DNA from: Microbacterium esteraromaticum
GTDB taxonomy: Bacteria; Actinomycetota; Actinomycetes; Actinomycetales; Microbacteriaceae
Direction: 5' to 3'
Length of the DNA stretch: 64,000 bases
Assembly: GCF_900163815.1 (NCBI RefSeq)
Contig: NZ_FUKO01000029.1
Location: forward strand, 39,723 to 103,722
Positions 1 to 7,951 of the stretch are shown here, piece after piece; positions within the stretch are counted from its first letter, which is position 1, and every line of letters starts with the position of its first letter. The notes under the pieces were generated by a model. That model saw nothing but the letters and a program-made list of their open reading frames with translations, was not told the DNA's origin and made no database searches. The position numbers and the translations under genes are program-made.

Positions 1-360
1 GGCGGCCACGACGGCGTGCGTGATGTTCGCGGCCACTGAGACTCCGGCCCCGGCGGATAGCAGCAGCCACGCGAAGCGGCGGGCGGAGGCGGCTTGGTTG
101 CGCAGGGCGACGACGCTGATGGTCGCCTCGAGGATCACGCCGTCGACGATGAGGGGCCAGACCCATGCTTGGGTTTCGGGGATGCCGGCGAGCACCGCAA
201 GATCGCGCAGCGCGGTGAAGCTCAGCCAGAACGCGCCCAGGGCGAGCAGGATCGTGCCCGACAGGCTGGTGCCGATCACCAGCCGTGACACGCCCGGTAC
301 GAGTCTGGCCGCACCCGCGCCCGACCGCACGTGCGGGTCGGGGCGGGCCGTGCCGGTCAT
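1..360 (-). CDS. DUF2637 membrane protein (C-terminus outside window)
   Basis: The visible 120 residues begin at ATG 360 and run off the left edge. After a polar start of about 25 residues come hydrophobic segments, one containing WPLIVDGVILEAT, which is the pattern of the DUF2637 family. This family is common on actinobacterial plasmids and ICEs, where it sits next to replication or transfer genes; its exact role is unknown. The start overlaps the stop of the upstream primase gene as ATGA, so the two are probably translated together. Family call is from recognised motif and context. Confidence 0.75.
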   Translation of the reverse strand, partial: MTGTARPDPHVRSGAGAARLVPGVSRLVIGTSLSGTILLALGAFWLSFTALRDLAVLAGIPETQAWVWPLIVDGVILEATISVVALRNQAASARRFAWLLLSAGAGVSVAANITHAVVAA

Positions 361-1241
361 CGCGCCACCGCCTCCCGGCTCGACCGAAACCGACTGCCGG
401 CCGGTGAGGCGTCCGGGGTGAGCCGCACGGTGCGCCAGGCGGATCGGATCGTCGCCTCGATCTCACGCTCGCCCAGGCCGGCGGTGAGTGCCGGCCCGTC
501 CAGGGCGTCCAGGATCCCCGGCTCGTCCATGCCGAGCTCGGCGAGCCGGCATGCCGCCCAGAACAGGCTGCTGTTGCGGTTGCCCTCCACCGCGCCGGCG
601 AGCCAGCCGGCCAGCCGTTGCGTTGCCGGACCCGGGCTCGCTCCGATGACTGGGCGGGGCCGGGGCGGTCGGGGCGGGGTGAGCAGCTCACGGATCGCCT
701 CAGCGTCGACTGGCGACCCGGTGCCACCGAGCGCGATCGTCTCGTACCGGCGCACCGTCCCGGCGACCGCGATGGCAGAGGGTGGGGCGATGATGTAGCC
801 GCCGGTGCCGCGGAAGTCGACATGGGAGGTGCCACGCGCCCAGGTCCGCTGCGGCCGGGCAGGGTCGGACGGGAAGTAGAGGTGCACGCCGCCGGACGGG
901 GAGCGCACCGACTGCAGGGCGCCGGAGACGAGGCCGTCACGGTGCAGCCGCTGCAGCACCTGGTATCCGTCGCCACCGGGATGCACGTCGATGTCGAGCA
1001 CGTCGACACCATGCCCTGTGGCGATGCCGATGTTCGCGGCCGGCTGCCATGCCCACCAGCCCCGGATTCGCCGGGTCGCGGTGGTCGCCTCCTGGAATCC
1101 GTTGTGCGTCAGCGGCGTTTTCCCGCCCGGTACGCAGGGAAACACCGGCAGCCCGGTGGCGGCGTAGGCGAGCGCCGCGTCGCGCAGCGCCGCTGGTGGG
1201 CGCTCGTGCAGTGCCGCCATGACTTCGCGCAGCTGGACCAT
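357..1241 (-). CDS. Bifunctional DNA primase/polymerase (prim-pol) domain protein
   Basis: A 294-residue protein of the prim-pol family that primes DNA synthesis on plasmids, phages and ICEs. The N-terminal domain shows the metal-binding DID at about residues 83-85 and an SGGVH motif at 116-120, as expected for the archaeo-eukaryotic primase fold. A helical C-terminal region (about 220-280) resembles the PriCT-type tail. I chose ATG 1241 because a strong GGAGGAGG ribosome site lies just upstream; an in-frame ATG at 1277 would add 12 residues. It is followed by, and overlaps, the DUF2637 gene. No helicase domain is visible, so it probably relies on a separate helicase. Confidence 0.8.
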   Translation of the reverse strand: MVQLREVMAALHERPPAALRDAALAYAATGLPVFPCVPGGKTPLTHNGFQEATTATRRIRGWWAWQPAANIGIATGHGVDVLDIDVHPGGDGYQVLQRLHRDGLVSGALQSVRSPSGGVHLYFPSDPARPQRTWARGTSHVDFRGTGGYIIAPPSAIAVAGTVRRYETIALGGTGSPVDAEAIRELLTPPRPPRPRPVIGASPGPATQRLAGWLAGAVEGNRNSSLFWAACRLAELGMDEPGILDALDGPALTAGLGEREIEATIRSAWRTVRLTPDASPAGSRFRSSREAVAR

Positions 1242-1335
1242 GCTCGCCTCCTCCCACGGTCCCGGATGCTCGCGCATCCTGGCCGTCGGAGTCAGGTGCG
1301 TGTCATCTGCTGGTAACCCGTGACCGCTACAGTGA

Positions 1336-1366
1336 CCTCGGGATTTGTGCTGTGACCCTCCCGAGG
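1336..1366. repeat. 8-bp inverted repeat upstream of prim-pol gene
   Basis: CCTCGGGA (1336-1343) and TCCCGAGG (1359-1366) form a perfect stem with a 15-base loop. The same intergenic stretch has GTGACC three times between about 1319 and 1357, and a perfect odd palindrome GTGACTGAGTCAC at 1459-1471. These could be a terminator for the gene ending at 1514 plus regulator sites for the primase gene; function is inferred only. Confidence 0.35.
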
Positions 1367-1513
1367 CGTCCCGCAGCGGCGTCCTCTACCGATACGCGCC
1401 GCATCCTTGCCGCGTCCAGCGTCGGACTGGAGGATGCGCGGTTGAGCAATGGATCTGCGTGACTGAGTCACACACGCCGGGCCGAGCCTGCCGCGTGTCG
1501 GCCTCTGGTCGTG

Positions 1514-2371
1514 CTAGCGAGAGAGCCCTGGCCGGTGGTCGTCCGTGGGGCCTTCGGGCTCGGTATCGGGGTCGAGGGATTCGCCGCGTCCGGCGAGCAG
1601 ACCGCGCAGGAGAGGGTGCCGCCACCCGCGGTCGGTGGACAGGCCGTCGAGATCGGCCGCCGGGCGGCCGGTGAAGGCGAGCACGGCGTTGACCGCCTCG
1701 AGGGTGCGAGCCGCCTGCGACCGGCCGATGCCTTCCAGGAGGAAGAAGATCCGGTCCAGCGCCGCCGCGTCGTGTGCTGCGGCGGTGAAGGCCACGGACT
1801 CCGCCTGGTCCGTCCCGTCGCGGGCGGCGCCGACCAGCAGGCGCAGCTGCCCGTCCCCATCAGGACTGGTCGCCCGGTAGCTGCCGGCGGGGATCCAGCG
1901 GTGCGCCTCGGAGGCGGGCCCCTCGTAGATCGCGGGCTCATCCGGGTGCTCCGGGTCGGGCACCACGACGTCCAGGTCCACCGCGCGCAGCAGCTCGGCG
2001 ATGCGCTCGCGCTCCGTCGCACTCACCGCCAGGCCGGCGCCGTCCTCGGTCTCGGCGAGCCGGCGCAGCGTCTGCCACACCAGTAGGTCCGCCGGCGGCG
2101 GCACGACTGCCCCCGCCTCGGTGCCGGGAACCGGGATCCAGCTCTGGATGCTGGAGACGTCCTCGCCGGAGTATTCCCCGAACATCCGGTCCCCGTCGGT
2201 GACCACTGCGTCACCCGGGGCGGCGAGGTCTTCCATCAGGGTCTCCCGCACGATGTACGCAGCCTCCTGCTCGGAGCGGGCGAGCACGTCGAACGCGATC
2301 GTCACGGTGTGATGCTCCAGCGGGGCCGGCACATAGCCCAGCGGCGGGAGCCCGTTGTGATCGGCCATCAT
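1514..2371 (-). CDS. Modular paralogous protein A (module 1 + module 2), unknown function
   Basis: I do not recognise this 285-residue protein, but it shares modules with three neighbours at 3105-4406, 4466-5626 and 5776-6459. Residues about 20-95 hold module 1: a beta strand, then an ARSEQEA helix, as in a ferredoxin-like fold. Residues about 125-215 hold module 2, with IYEGPAS, then IPAGSY, a strand ending LLVGAA and an AAALDRIFFLLE helix. There is no signal peptide or membrane segment, so it is cytoplasmic. It is acidic, like its paralogues. Two adjacent ATG codons (2371 and 2368) can start it. It precedes the primase gene on the same strand and may be co-transcribed. Confidence 0.6.
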   Translation of the reverse strand: MMADHNGLPPLGYVPAPLEHHTVTIAFDVLARSEQEAAYIVRETLMEDLAAPGDAVVTDGDRMFGEYSGEDVSSIQSWIPVPGTEAGAVVPPPADLLVWQTLRRLAETEDGAGLAVSATERERIAELLRAVDLDVVVPDPEHPDEPAIYEGPASEAHRWIPAGSYRATSPDGDGQLRLLVGAARDGTDQAESVAFTAAAHDAAALDRIFFLLEGIGRSQAARTLEAVNAVLAFTGRPAADLDGLSTDRGWRHPLLRGLLAGRGESLDPDTEPEGPTDDHRPGLSR

Positions 2372-2815
2372 GACCCTGCTCTTCCTCGGTGCGCGGGCGT
2401 TCGCCGTCCGGCTGACACGAGCCCGCTCCTGCAGGAAGGTGCGGGGGCAGGGTGCCGGCCCTCAGATCGGGCGCCGGGCGCGCGGGCAGCGCCGGGACGG
2501 TGGACTCCAGACGGCATGCGCGGCGTCAGCTCCGGGACTTCGGTTTCATCAGATGCCCGCCAGCCCGGGCACCGGGCGGCCGGCGAAGGGCGGGAAGGCT
2601 ACGGGCCCGAGCCTGCTTGCGACACCTGATGCTCGGGTGCGTGCGGCAGGATCGGGATGGTTCGTTGGGGCAAGCACCCTCGGGCGGAACAGGTGCAGGA
2701 CTAGGTTCCCGCAACCGGGAACGTCCCCGCACCTGCCGAGCCCTGGAAGGCATGAAAAATTATGCCGGATATATATGGCTGACCGGAAGGGTTGTGGTTC
2801 GTCACCGTTGGACTC
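2372..2815. other. Gene-free stretch with nested inverted repeat (2690-2735)
   Basis: No coding sequence is supported here. The stretch separates a leftward gene from the rightward XRE gene. At 2690-2735 outer arms CAGGTGC/GCACCTG enclose a perfect inner hairpin GTTCCCG-caac-CGGGAAC (2705-2722). Immediately right of it is a locally AT-rich segment (about 2754-2780), the lowest GC of this arm and a plausible promoter for the XRE gene. The nested structure could be a regulator site, a terminator or an origin of transfer; the sequence alone does not decide. Confidence 0.4.
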
Positions 2816-3094
2816 ATGTCCTCCAACGCACCGTCTTCATGGGAGGACTACGCCCGCGCCGTCGGCATCGAACTGCAGCGCCGGCGCATCGCCGCAGACC
2901 TGACCCAAGAGAAGCTTGCACACAAGGCGGGCATCACGCGCAATCACTACCAGCAGCTCGAGCGTGGCTTCTGGAAGGCAGGCACGCCCGCGAACCCGTC
3001 GCTGAAGCATCTCGCCCGGCTCGCGCAGGCGTTGCAGATCGAAGTCGACGTGCTCCTGCCCTCGGTGGCAGAGATCGAATGGCCCGCGGACTGA
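2816..3094 (+). CDS. XRE-family helix-turn-helix regulator
   Basis: A 92-residue single-domain regulator. Residues about 15-75 form a Cro/C1-type HTH: helix with QRRRIAADLTQEKLA, then the recognition segment HKAGITRNHYQQLERG, then LKHLARLAQAL. Such small XRE proteins on ICEs usually control element maintenance or excision genes. ATG 2816 is preferred over an upstream TTG at 2792, which would add 8 residues. It is the only rightward gene in a leftward block, lies in a cleft between modular genes A and B, and converges on gene B with a 10-bp gap. Its likely target is the structured region just upstream. Confidence 0.8.
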   Translation: MSSNAPSSWEDYARAVGIELQRRRIAADLTQEKLAHKAGITRNHYQQLERGFWKAGTPANPSLKHLARLAQALQIEVDVLLPSVAEIEWPAD

Positions 3095-3104
3095 CCGCAG
3101 CGCG

Positions 3105-4406
3105 TTATCGCGACACCTCGTCAGGACCGGTGCCGCGGGTCAGCGAGTCCGCGGCGACGGCGGCGGGGCCGGTGTCGGAGTCCAGGCGTTCGCGGCGCTG
3201 ACGGAGCAGTTCGTCCAGCAGCATTGCATGCTGCGCCGGGGACGCCGGGACGACGATCCGGTTGGCGACGTGACCGACGGTGGCGAGGATCCCGGCGAGA
3301 CGGTCGCGCAGATTCCGGTCCGGCGCAGCCCGTGCCGCGAGCGCGATCTCGGTGATGACGGATTCGTTGTGCTGCTCGCGCAGGAACGCCGCCGAGTAGA
3401 GGGCGTTGTGCCGCCCTGCCGGCCCCACGACCAGCCGGGCCGGTTCGTCCCCGTACATTGTGGTCGCGTCGTACACCCCGGCCGGCAGGACTGCGGCAGC
3501 ATGGGAAGCACGCCCGGTGTACTGGTCGGTGCCGTCGGCCCTGCGCACCCGCACCTGCAGGTCCGCGGTGTGGAGCATCGCCCGCAGGTGGGTGCGGACA
3601 TCGCGCGAGAGCAGCCGTGTGGGTGGGTCGGACGAGTCCTCCTGGTTGACCAGATCGCGCAGCGCCTGCAGGCTCATGAGGTCCCGCGGCACCCACTCGT
3701 TCTGGAATCGTGGAGGCAGGGTCGGGCTGCGGCCGCCGCCGGCGAGCAGTTGCAGGAGCTGCCGCTCGCGAGCCAGCGCGGCAGCGTGGAACGCGGACTC
3801 CCAGTGGGAGTGGTCCTCGTCATAGCGATCAGCGTCGATCTCGCCTCGGTAGTTCGGGGCGACGGTGACGAGATAGTCGTCCCTGTGGGGCTCCTCCGGA
3901 AGCCGGTCCCGCTCCAGTGCATCGGCGAGGTCGTCGCGGAGCGCCTCCGCACGGTCGAGGCGCTCGGTGAGGTCGTCGATGCGGGTGACCTTGATCGCCA
4001 GGTCGAGGGCCTCGTCGGTGAAGTTGTCGAAGGCGATGCCCCAGGCGTTCTCGTCGAGCTCGCCGCCGGCCGTGCGGTAGTCCTCCGGGTTAGGGGCCTC
4101 GGGGAACGCCTCGGCCAGCAGCTCCGTGACCGGGGTGTCCTCGTACTCGTCGATGAACGCGTTCGGGTTGCGCAGGTGCTGTGCCTCGCGGGTGTTCCCG
4201 TCGACGTGCTTCAGCGCCGCCTCGGGGAACCAGCGTGCCTTGACCGGATGGGTCGGGGCACCACGCTCGTCAAGGACGGGAGCCTTGGCGAGGTCGTCGC
4301 CCCACCGGGCAAGCAGCGCGTGCAGGAGCTGCGCTGCCTGCTCCCGGTCGCTGCCGACGATCTCGAACACCACCGGGATCCGGTGCCGTCGCTCTTCCTC
4401 GGCCAT
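3105..4406 (-). CDS. Modular paralogous protein B (module 1 + long helical insert + module 2)
   Basis: A 433-residue acidic cytoplasmic protein of unknown function. Residues about 8-80 are module 1 (strand PVVFEIVG followed by DREQAAQLLHALL), residues about 100-270 are predicted mostly helical and charged with no paralogue nearby, and residues about 280-385 are module 2 (RASHAAAVLPAGVYDAT, then LVVGPAGRH). It is the largest of four adjacent related genes. Its ATG follows an AAGGAGG ribosome site that sits inside the tiny frame 4407-4469. No catalytic motif is apparent. Co-transcription with the genes to its right is likely from the spacing. Confidence 0.6.
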   Translation of the reverse strand: MAEEERRHRIPVVFEIVGSDREQAAQLLHALLARWGDDLAKAPVLDERGAPTHPVKARWFPEAALKHVDGNTREAQHLRNPNAFIDEYEDTPVTELLAEAFPEAPNPEDYRTAGGELDENAWGIAFDNFTDEALDLAIKVTRIDDLTERLDRAEALRDDLADALERDRLPEEPHRDDYLVTVAPNYRGEIDADRYDEDHSHWESAFHAAALARERQLLQLLAGGGRSPTLPPRFQNEWVPRDLMSLQALRDLVNQEDSSDPPTRLLSRDVRTHLRAMLHTADLQVRVRRADGTDQYTGRASHAAAVLPAGVYDATTMYGDEPARLVVGPAGRHNALYSAAFLREQHNESVITEIALAARAAPDRNLRDRLAGILATVGHVANRIVVPASPAQHAMLLDELLRQRRERLDSDTGPAAVAADSLTRGTGPDEVSR

Positions 4407-4469
4407 TCACGCCTCCTTGATCGTCCGCATCGGCACCCCGCGGGCGTCGACGCGGATCAGGTAGGTCAC
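4407..4469 (-). CDS. Possible 20-residue ORF between modular genes C and B
   Basis: A GTG at 4469 overlaps the stop of gene C as GTGA, and the frame runs 20 codons to a TGA directly followed by the ATG of gene B. The peptide ends MRTIKEA and its last codons form the AAGGAGG ribosome site of gene B. The exact start-stop coupling on both sides suggests a translated linker or small protein that couples expression of C and B, but a chance frame cannot be excluded at this length. Confidence 0.3.
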   Translation of the reverse strand: MTYLIRVDARGVPMRTIKEA

Positions 4470-5626
4470 AGACCCCCGCGCGACTCGCGGGACGGAGCCG
4501 ACGGCGCCGAGGGCTTGTTGCCGGTGGCAGCGCCGAGGTCCTGCGCACGCTGGTCGAGGGCGTGCGCAAGTGCCGAGCCGGCCGGTGTCCGGTCTGCCGG
4601 GCGGACCGGGATGGACTGGATGGAGAAGCTCGGGTAGGGAGTCGCCTCCTGCAGCGCGTTCAGCCAGGTGTCGACGTCCTCCGGATACTGCCAGTCGGCC
4701 GGGGCGGGGTGGGAGGTGAGGAATTCGGTCGCCCCCGCGAACGCGTCCGAGTCGCTGAGCGTCTCGTACAGCGTCGTGGCCATCGTGCGTGCCAGGCGCA
4801 CCACGCTGATGTCGGCCAGCACCGTCGGTTCCTCGCCCTCCAGATTCGACCAGACGATGACGCCGACCGGCACGCGTGCCGGCGGTAGCGGCGGCCGCTC
4901 GGGCTCGCCCTCGAGCGGGACCCATGACGGGAACCCGCCTCTTCGTGTCGTGTTCACACGTCGACTGATCAGGCGGACGAGCTCGTCGAGCGGTTGCTGG
5001 CGGGTGTGTTGCTCGAGCAGCCGGGAGATCTCGTCCAAGGCGCGGGCGTCGTTGCGCTCCTTCGGGAACGCGGCCGAGATCCGCCCGGACGGGGACAGCT
5101 CCGACGGGGCGACCACGAGGGCGTACTCCCGGTCGTCGTAGTCGAAGGCCACGTAGACGCCCTCGGCGAGTTCCGCGGCGGCGGTGCTGGCGGAGCCCTC
5201 GAAGATCCTGGGCCCGCCGGTGCGGCCGGGATCCTCGGCGAAGATGTGCCGGTCCAGGCCCGACAGCACCTCCTGGATTCGCTCCCGAGTCTGCTCCGGC
5301 AGCGCACCGGGCGCGCGCAGCAGGACGCCGAGTCCCTCGATCACCGCGAGGTCGTTCACCAGCCCGGGGTACTTCTCCTGCACGAGCGCGGCCTGTGAGG
5401 GGCGGGCCGGGACCTGCTGCCAATCGAGCACACCCCACCGGAGGTAGTCGTCGACCTGACGCTGATCACGCAACAGGAACGGTCGCCCATCGGAGTCCTC
5501 GGCGGCCAGGACCTGCTCGAGGAGGGCTCGGGCCTCGCCCATGTCGCGTGCCGAGACGCCGAAATCGACGCCGACACGGAACTCCCACAGCGGCTCGCCT
5601 TCCTCGGGAGTGCTCAGGTCAACCAT
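4466..5626 (-). CDS. Modular paralogous protein C (modules 1 + 2 + 3), unknown function
   Basis: At 386 residues this is the only family member here carrying all three modules. Residues about 12-75 are module 1 (VDFGVSARDMGEARALLEQVL). Residues about 120-225 are module 2 (RIFEGSAS, then LAEGVYVAF, then ALDEISRLLEQ). Residues about 250-370 are module 3 (VGVIVW, a helix with VVRLARTMATTLYETL, then HPAPADWQYPEDVDTWLNAL and FSIQSIPV). Module 3 is closely matched in gene D. No catalytic, membrane or secretion motif is seen. It lies downstream of gene D by 149 bp on the same strand. Confidence 0.6.
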   Translation of the reverse strand: MVDLSTPEEGEPLWEFRVGVDFGVSARDMGEARALLEQVLAAEDSDGRPFLLRDQRQVDDYLRWGVLDWQQVPARPSQAALVQEKYPGLVNDLAVIEGLGVLLRAPGALPEQTRERIQEVLSGLDRHIFAEDPGRTGGPRIFEGSASTAAAELAEGVYVAFDYDDREYALVVAPSELSPSGRISAAFPKERNDARALDEISRLLEQHTRQQPLDELVRLISRRVNTTRRGGFPSWVPLEGEPERPPLPPARVPVGVIVWSNLEGEEPTVLADISVVRLARTMATTLYETLSDSDAFAGATEFLTSHPAPADWQYPEDVDTWLNALQEATPYPSFSIQSIPVRPADRTPAGSALAHALDQRAQDLGAATGNKPSAPSAPSRESRGGL

Positions 5627-5775
5627 GCTCGTCCTTTCCTGCCGACCGACCCCAGCTCTTTCGGCCGGGCACCTCTCAGGTAGGTCGCATCGCAGCGCGC
5701 AGGCGGTTCAGGCTCGCTCGGGGTGTTCATGGTCGCTTCCTTGGCCGTGCTTCTCAACTCCCAGCCGTCCGCAGA

Positions 5776-6459
5776 TCAGCGCTCACGGTCGGGAGCCGCA
5801 CGGTCGCGGCCATGCCGCACCCCCGGGCCGGAGTCGGGCGTCCCCAGCTCCCGTTCTCTGCGCGCAAGCGCGAGCGCGAGCATCCGGGCAGCCTGCGCAT
5901 GGTCGGTGCCGTCCGTGCCGCCGGTGACCGGGATGTCGTGAAAGGAGAACGCCGGAAACGACGCCGTGCTCCGCAGCGCCTCCAGCCAGTCGTCCACGTC
6001 CTGCGGTTCGACCCAGTCTTGCGCGGGCGGATGTTCTTCGAGGAACCTCGCGAGTGGGTCCGGGGCCGGTCCTTCCGAAAGCCGTTCGTGGATCAAAAGC
6101 GCGGTCGCTCGCGCCACCGCTGTGGGGTCCGGGCCGGCGAGCAACGTCGGATCGTCCTGCCCTTGGTCGTCCCAGACAATCACGCCGAGTGAGAGCGGCT
6201 GGAGGCCGAGTCGTGGCTGGGCTGGCGCGCGTGGGTCGACGCTGCGCCATCCGAGGACGCCCCACACGTCGCCGTCGGGAAGAACCAGTTGATTTCGCTG
6301 CACCGGGGCGGGCTCGGCGATCGTGCCTCCGGCCAATGCATCGTCGAGTACAGCGTGCGCCTCCTGCTCGTTCCGTGCGGAGACTTCGAATTCCCGCAGG
6401 ACGCGATATGTCCACAGCGGCACGTTCTCACCAACCCCAGGCTTCTCTGGATCCGTCAT
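5776..6459 (-). CDS. Modular paralogous protein D (module 1 + module 3), unknown function
   Basis: A 227-residue protein whose N-terminus (about 15-75: TYRVLREFEVSARNEQEA) is module 1 and whose C-terminal part (about 85-205: LGVIVW, then EEHPPAQDWVEPQDVDDWLEAL, then FSFHDIPV) is module 3; module 2 is missing compared with gene C. The ATG at 6459 overlaps the stop of the methyltransferase gene as ATGA, so it is translationally coupled to it. The reading frame stays open upstream inside the methyltransferase gene, but the module boundary and the overlap favour this start. Function unknown. Confidence 0.6.
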   Translation of the reverse strand: MTDPEKPGVGENVPLWTYRVLREFEVSARNEQEAHAVLDDALAGGTIAEPAPVQRNQLVLPDGDVWGVLGWRSVDPRAPAQPRLGLQPLSLGVIVWDDQGQDDPTLLAGPDPTAVARATALLIHERLSEGPAPDPLARFLEEHPPAQDWVEPQDVDDWLEALRSTASFPAFSFHDIPVTGGTDGTDHAQAARMLALALARRERELGTPDSGPGVRHGRDRAAPDRER

Positions 6460-7547
6460 AGCTGCCCGTTCAGTGCCACCCGGTCGACGCGGGAGGCGAT
6501 CAGGGGGAGGAAGGTCGGGTCCTTCTCGATCGCCACCACCTGCATCCCCTCCAGCAATGCGGCCTCGACGGTTGAGCCGGACCCGGCGAACGGCTCCAGG
6601 ACGAGACCGCCTGGCGGCGTCAGCAGGCGGATCAGCCACCGCATCAGCGACAGCGGCTTTACCGTCGCGTGCGACACCCCGAACGCGCGCGGCCGCTCCG
6701 ACTCGGGCGCCTTCTGCTCGTATCGGAAGATCGGGAACCGGGCCGAGACCGGATCGGTTCGCCAGGTGCCCGTCAGCAGGTCCATCGCGTCGGCCTGCGA
6801 CGGATCCAGCACGACGTTCGCCGGCCACTTGGCTTCTCCGAAGCGGGCCGCGTCGATATGGATCGCGCCGGTGCCGTGCGTGCGCACGTTGTCGACGACC
6901 GTGCCGACCATCGGCTTGCGGGCGATGATGATCGGCTCGAACGAGGGCCGCAGCCCGGTGCCCCAGCCCTCCCAGCGTTGCGCGTCCTCGCTGACCGCGG
7001 TGCCATGCTGCACCACCCGGCGGGTCGCGCCGAGCACGCCGTCGTGTTCGGACTGCTGCACGATCCGGTCCGGGCGACGGATGCCGTTGCGTTTGTCGAG
7101 TGCGTACCCCAGGTCCATGCTCTTCGGCATCCCGGAGGAGTAGATCCATGCAATCTGATCGCGCACCTCGAAGCCTGCGTTCTCGATGCCGCGCACCATC
7201 CGGTGCCAGGTGCGCGTGCCGCCGAACGCGGCCAGGTGCGCACCGGGCTTCAGGGCGTGCAGCGCGCCGCGCGCCCACGCGGCGCACCACTCCTCGAACA
7301 CCTCGCCGTCGCTCATCCCCGCCACATCCACGTCCGGCAGGGACGCGGTGAACCCGGTCTTGCCATCCCAGTCGTTGCCGTTGAACTCCAGGCCGTACGG
7401 CGGGTCACTCACCAGCGCGTCCACCAGCTCGCCGCGCAGTCGGGGTAGGAGCTCGACCGAGTCGCCGGCCAGGATCACGGCGCCGTCGCGGTCCAGCTCG
7501 ATCGGCAGCGGCTCGGGACCGAAGGCATGCGGACGCTCTGAGGGCAT
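6456..7547 (-). CDS. DNA (N4-cytosine/N6-adenine) methyltransferase
   Basis: A 363-residue SAM-dependent DNA methylase of the N6/N4 type. The catalytic DPPY is at residues 48-51 and the SAM-binding FAGSGST at 320-326, so the motif order (catalytic first, SAM-binding last) is that of the beta class. The middle (about 150-260) is the probable target-recognition region. No restriction endonuclease gene lies next to it, so it is probably an orphan methylase, as often carried by ICEs to protect against host restriction. ATG 7547 was chosen because the methylase domain follows directly; upstream in-frame codons to 7643 would add 32 arginine- and alanine-rich residues unlike the family. It is coupled to modular gene D. 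Confidence 0.8.
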   Translation of the reverse strand: MPSERPHAFGPEPLPIELDRDGAVILAGDSVELLPRLRGELVDALVSDPPYGLEFNGNDWDGKTGFTASLPDVDVAGMSDGEVFEEWCAAWARGALHALKPGAHLAAFGGTRTWHRMVRGIENAGFEVRDQIAWIYSSGMPKSMDLGYALDKRNGIRRPDRIVQQSEHDGVLGATRRVVQHGTAVSEDAQRWEGWGTGLRPSFEPIIIARKPMVGTVVDNVRTHGTGAIHIDAARFGEAKWPANVVLDPSQADAMDLLTGTWRTDPVSARFPIFRYEQKAPESERPRAFGVSHATVKPLSLMRWLIRLLTPPGGLVLEPFAGSGSTVEAALLEGMQVVAIEKDPTFLPLIASRVDRVALNGQL

Positions 7548-7951
7548 CGAGAACCAGCTCTCGTCAGCGCTCGCCGCCGTTGCCCAGCGAGCAGGGATGC
7601 CAGCCAGGTACGCGGCTCCGCACGCGCGCGCTCGCACCTTCACGCCGCCGGTCCGGCTCGCCGCTCAGCCCCGGTCAGCTCCGCCCCTCGGTCCCAGGCA
7701 GGGCGGTCCACACGATCGGCAATCGACGACGTTCCGGGCAGCCGATGCCCAGTGCCTGTCCACGATGGTCGCTCCCAGCCCATCGCTTTCGCGGCCCGCC
7801 CGACTTCACCTTCCGGGTGGGAAAACGTAAGGTTCGTCCGGGACAGCTCTGGCGCCTAGCCGCACCTTCCCTTACGGCGGCTGAGATCCGCCACCCGACG
7901 AGCCCCGTCCTCTCGGGTGACCGTTACCGGCAAGTAGAAGCGGAGTTAACC
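7548..7951. other. Divergent intergenic region
   Basis: About 400 bp between the leftward methyltransferase and a rightward hypothetical gene. It should contain both promoters. The only structure I see is a 7-bp inverted pair CGTAAGG (7826-7832) and CCTTACG (7870-7876). No gene is supported. Confidence 0.4.

Noticed and set aside
3228..4637. A 469-codon rightward open frame over modular gene B
   Set aside because: Gene B aligns by modules with its paralogues A, C and D, whereas this opposite frame shows no similarity to anything nearby.
4407..5438. A 343-codon leftward frame overlapping modular gene C
   Set aside because: Arginine- and glycine-rich shadow of gene C in another frame; only its last 20 codons, after the C stop, are plausible as a separate short frame.
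6456..7547. Methyltransferase as part of a restriction-modification system
   Set aside because: No endonuclease gene is visible on either side; the coupled neighbour is a modular protein without nuclease motifs, so an orphan methylase is the simpler reading.
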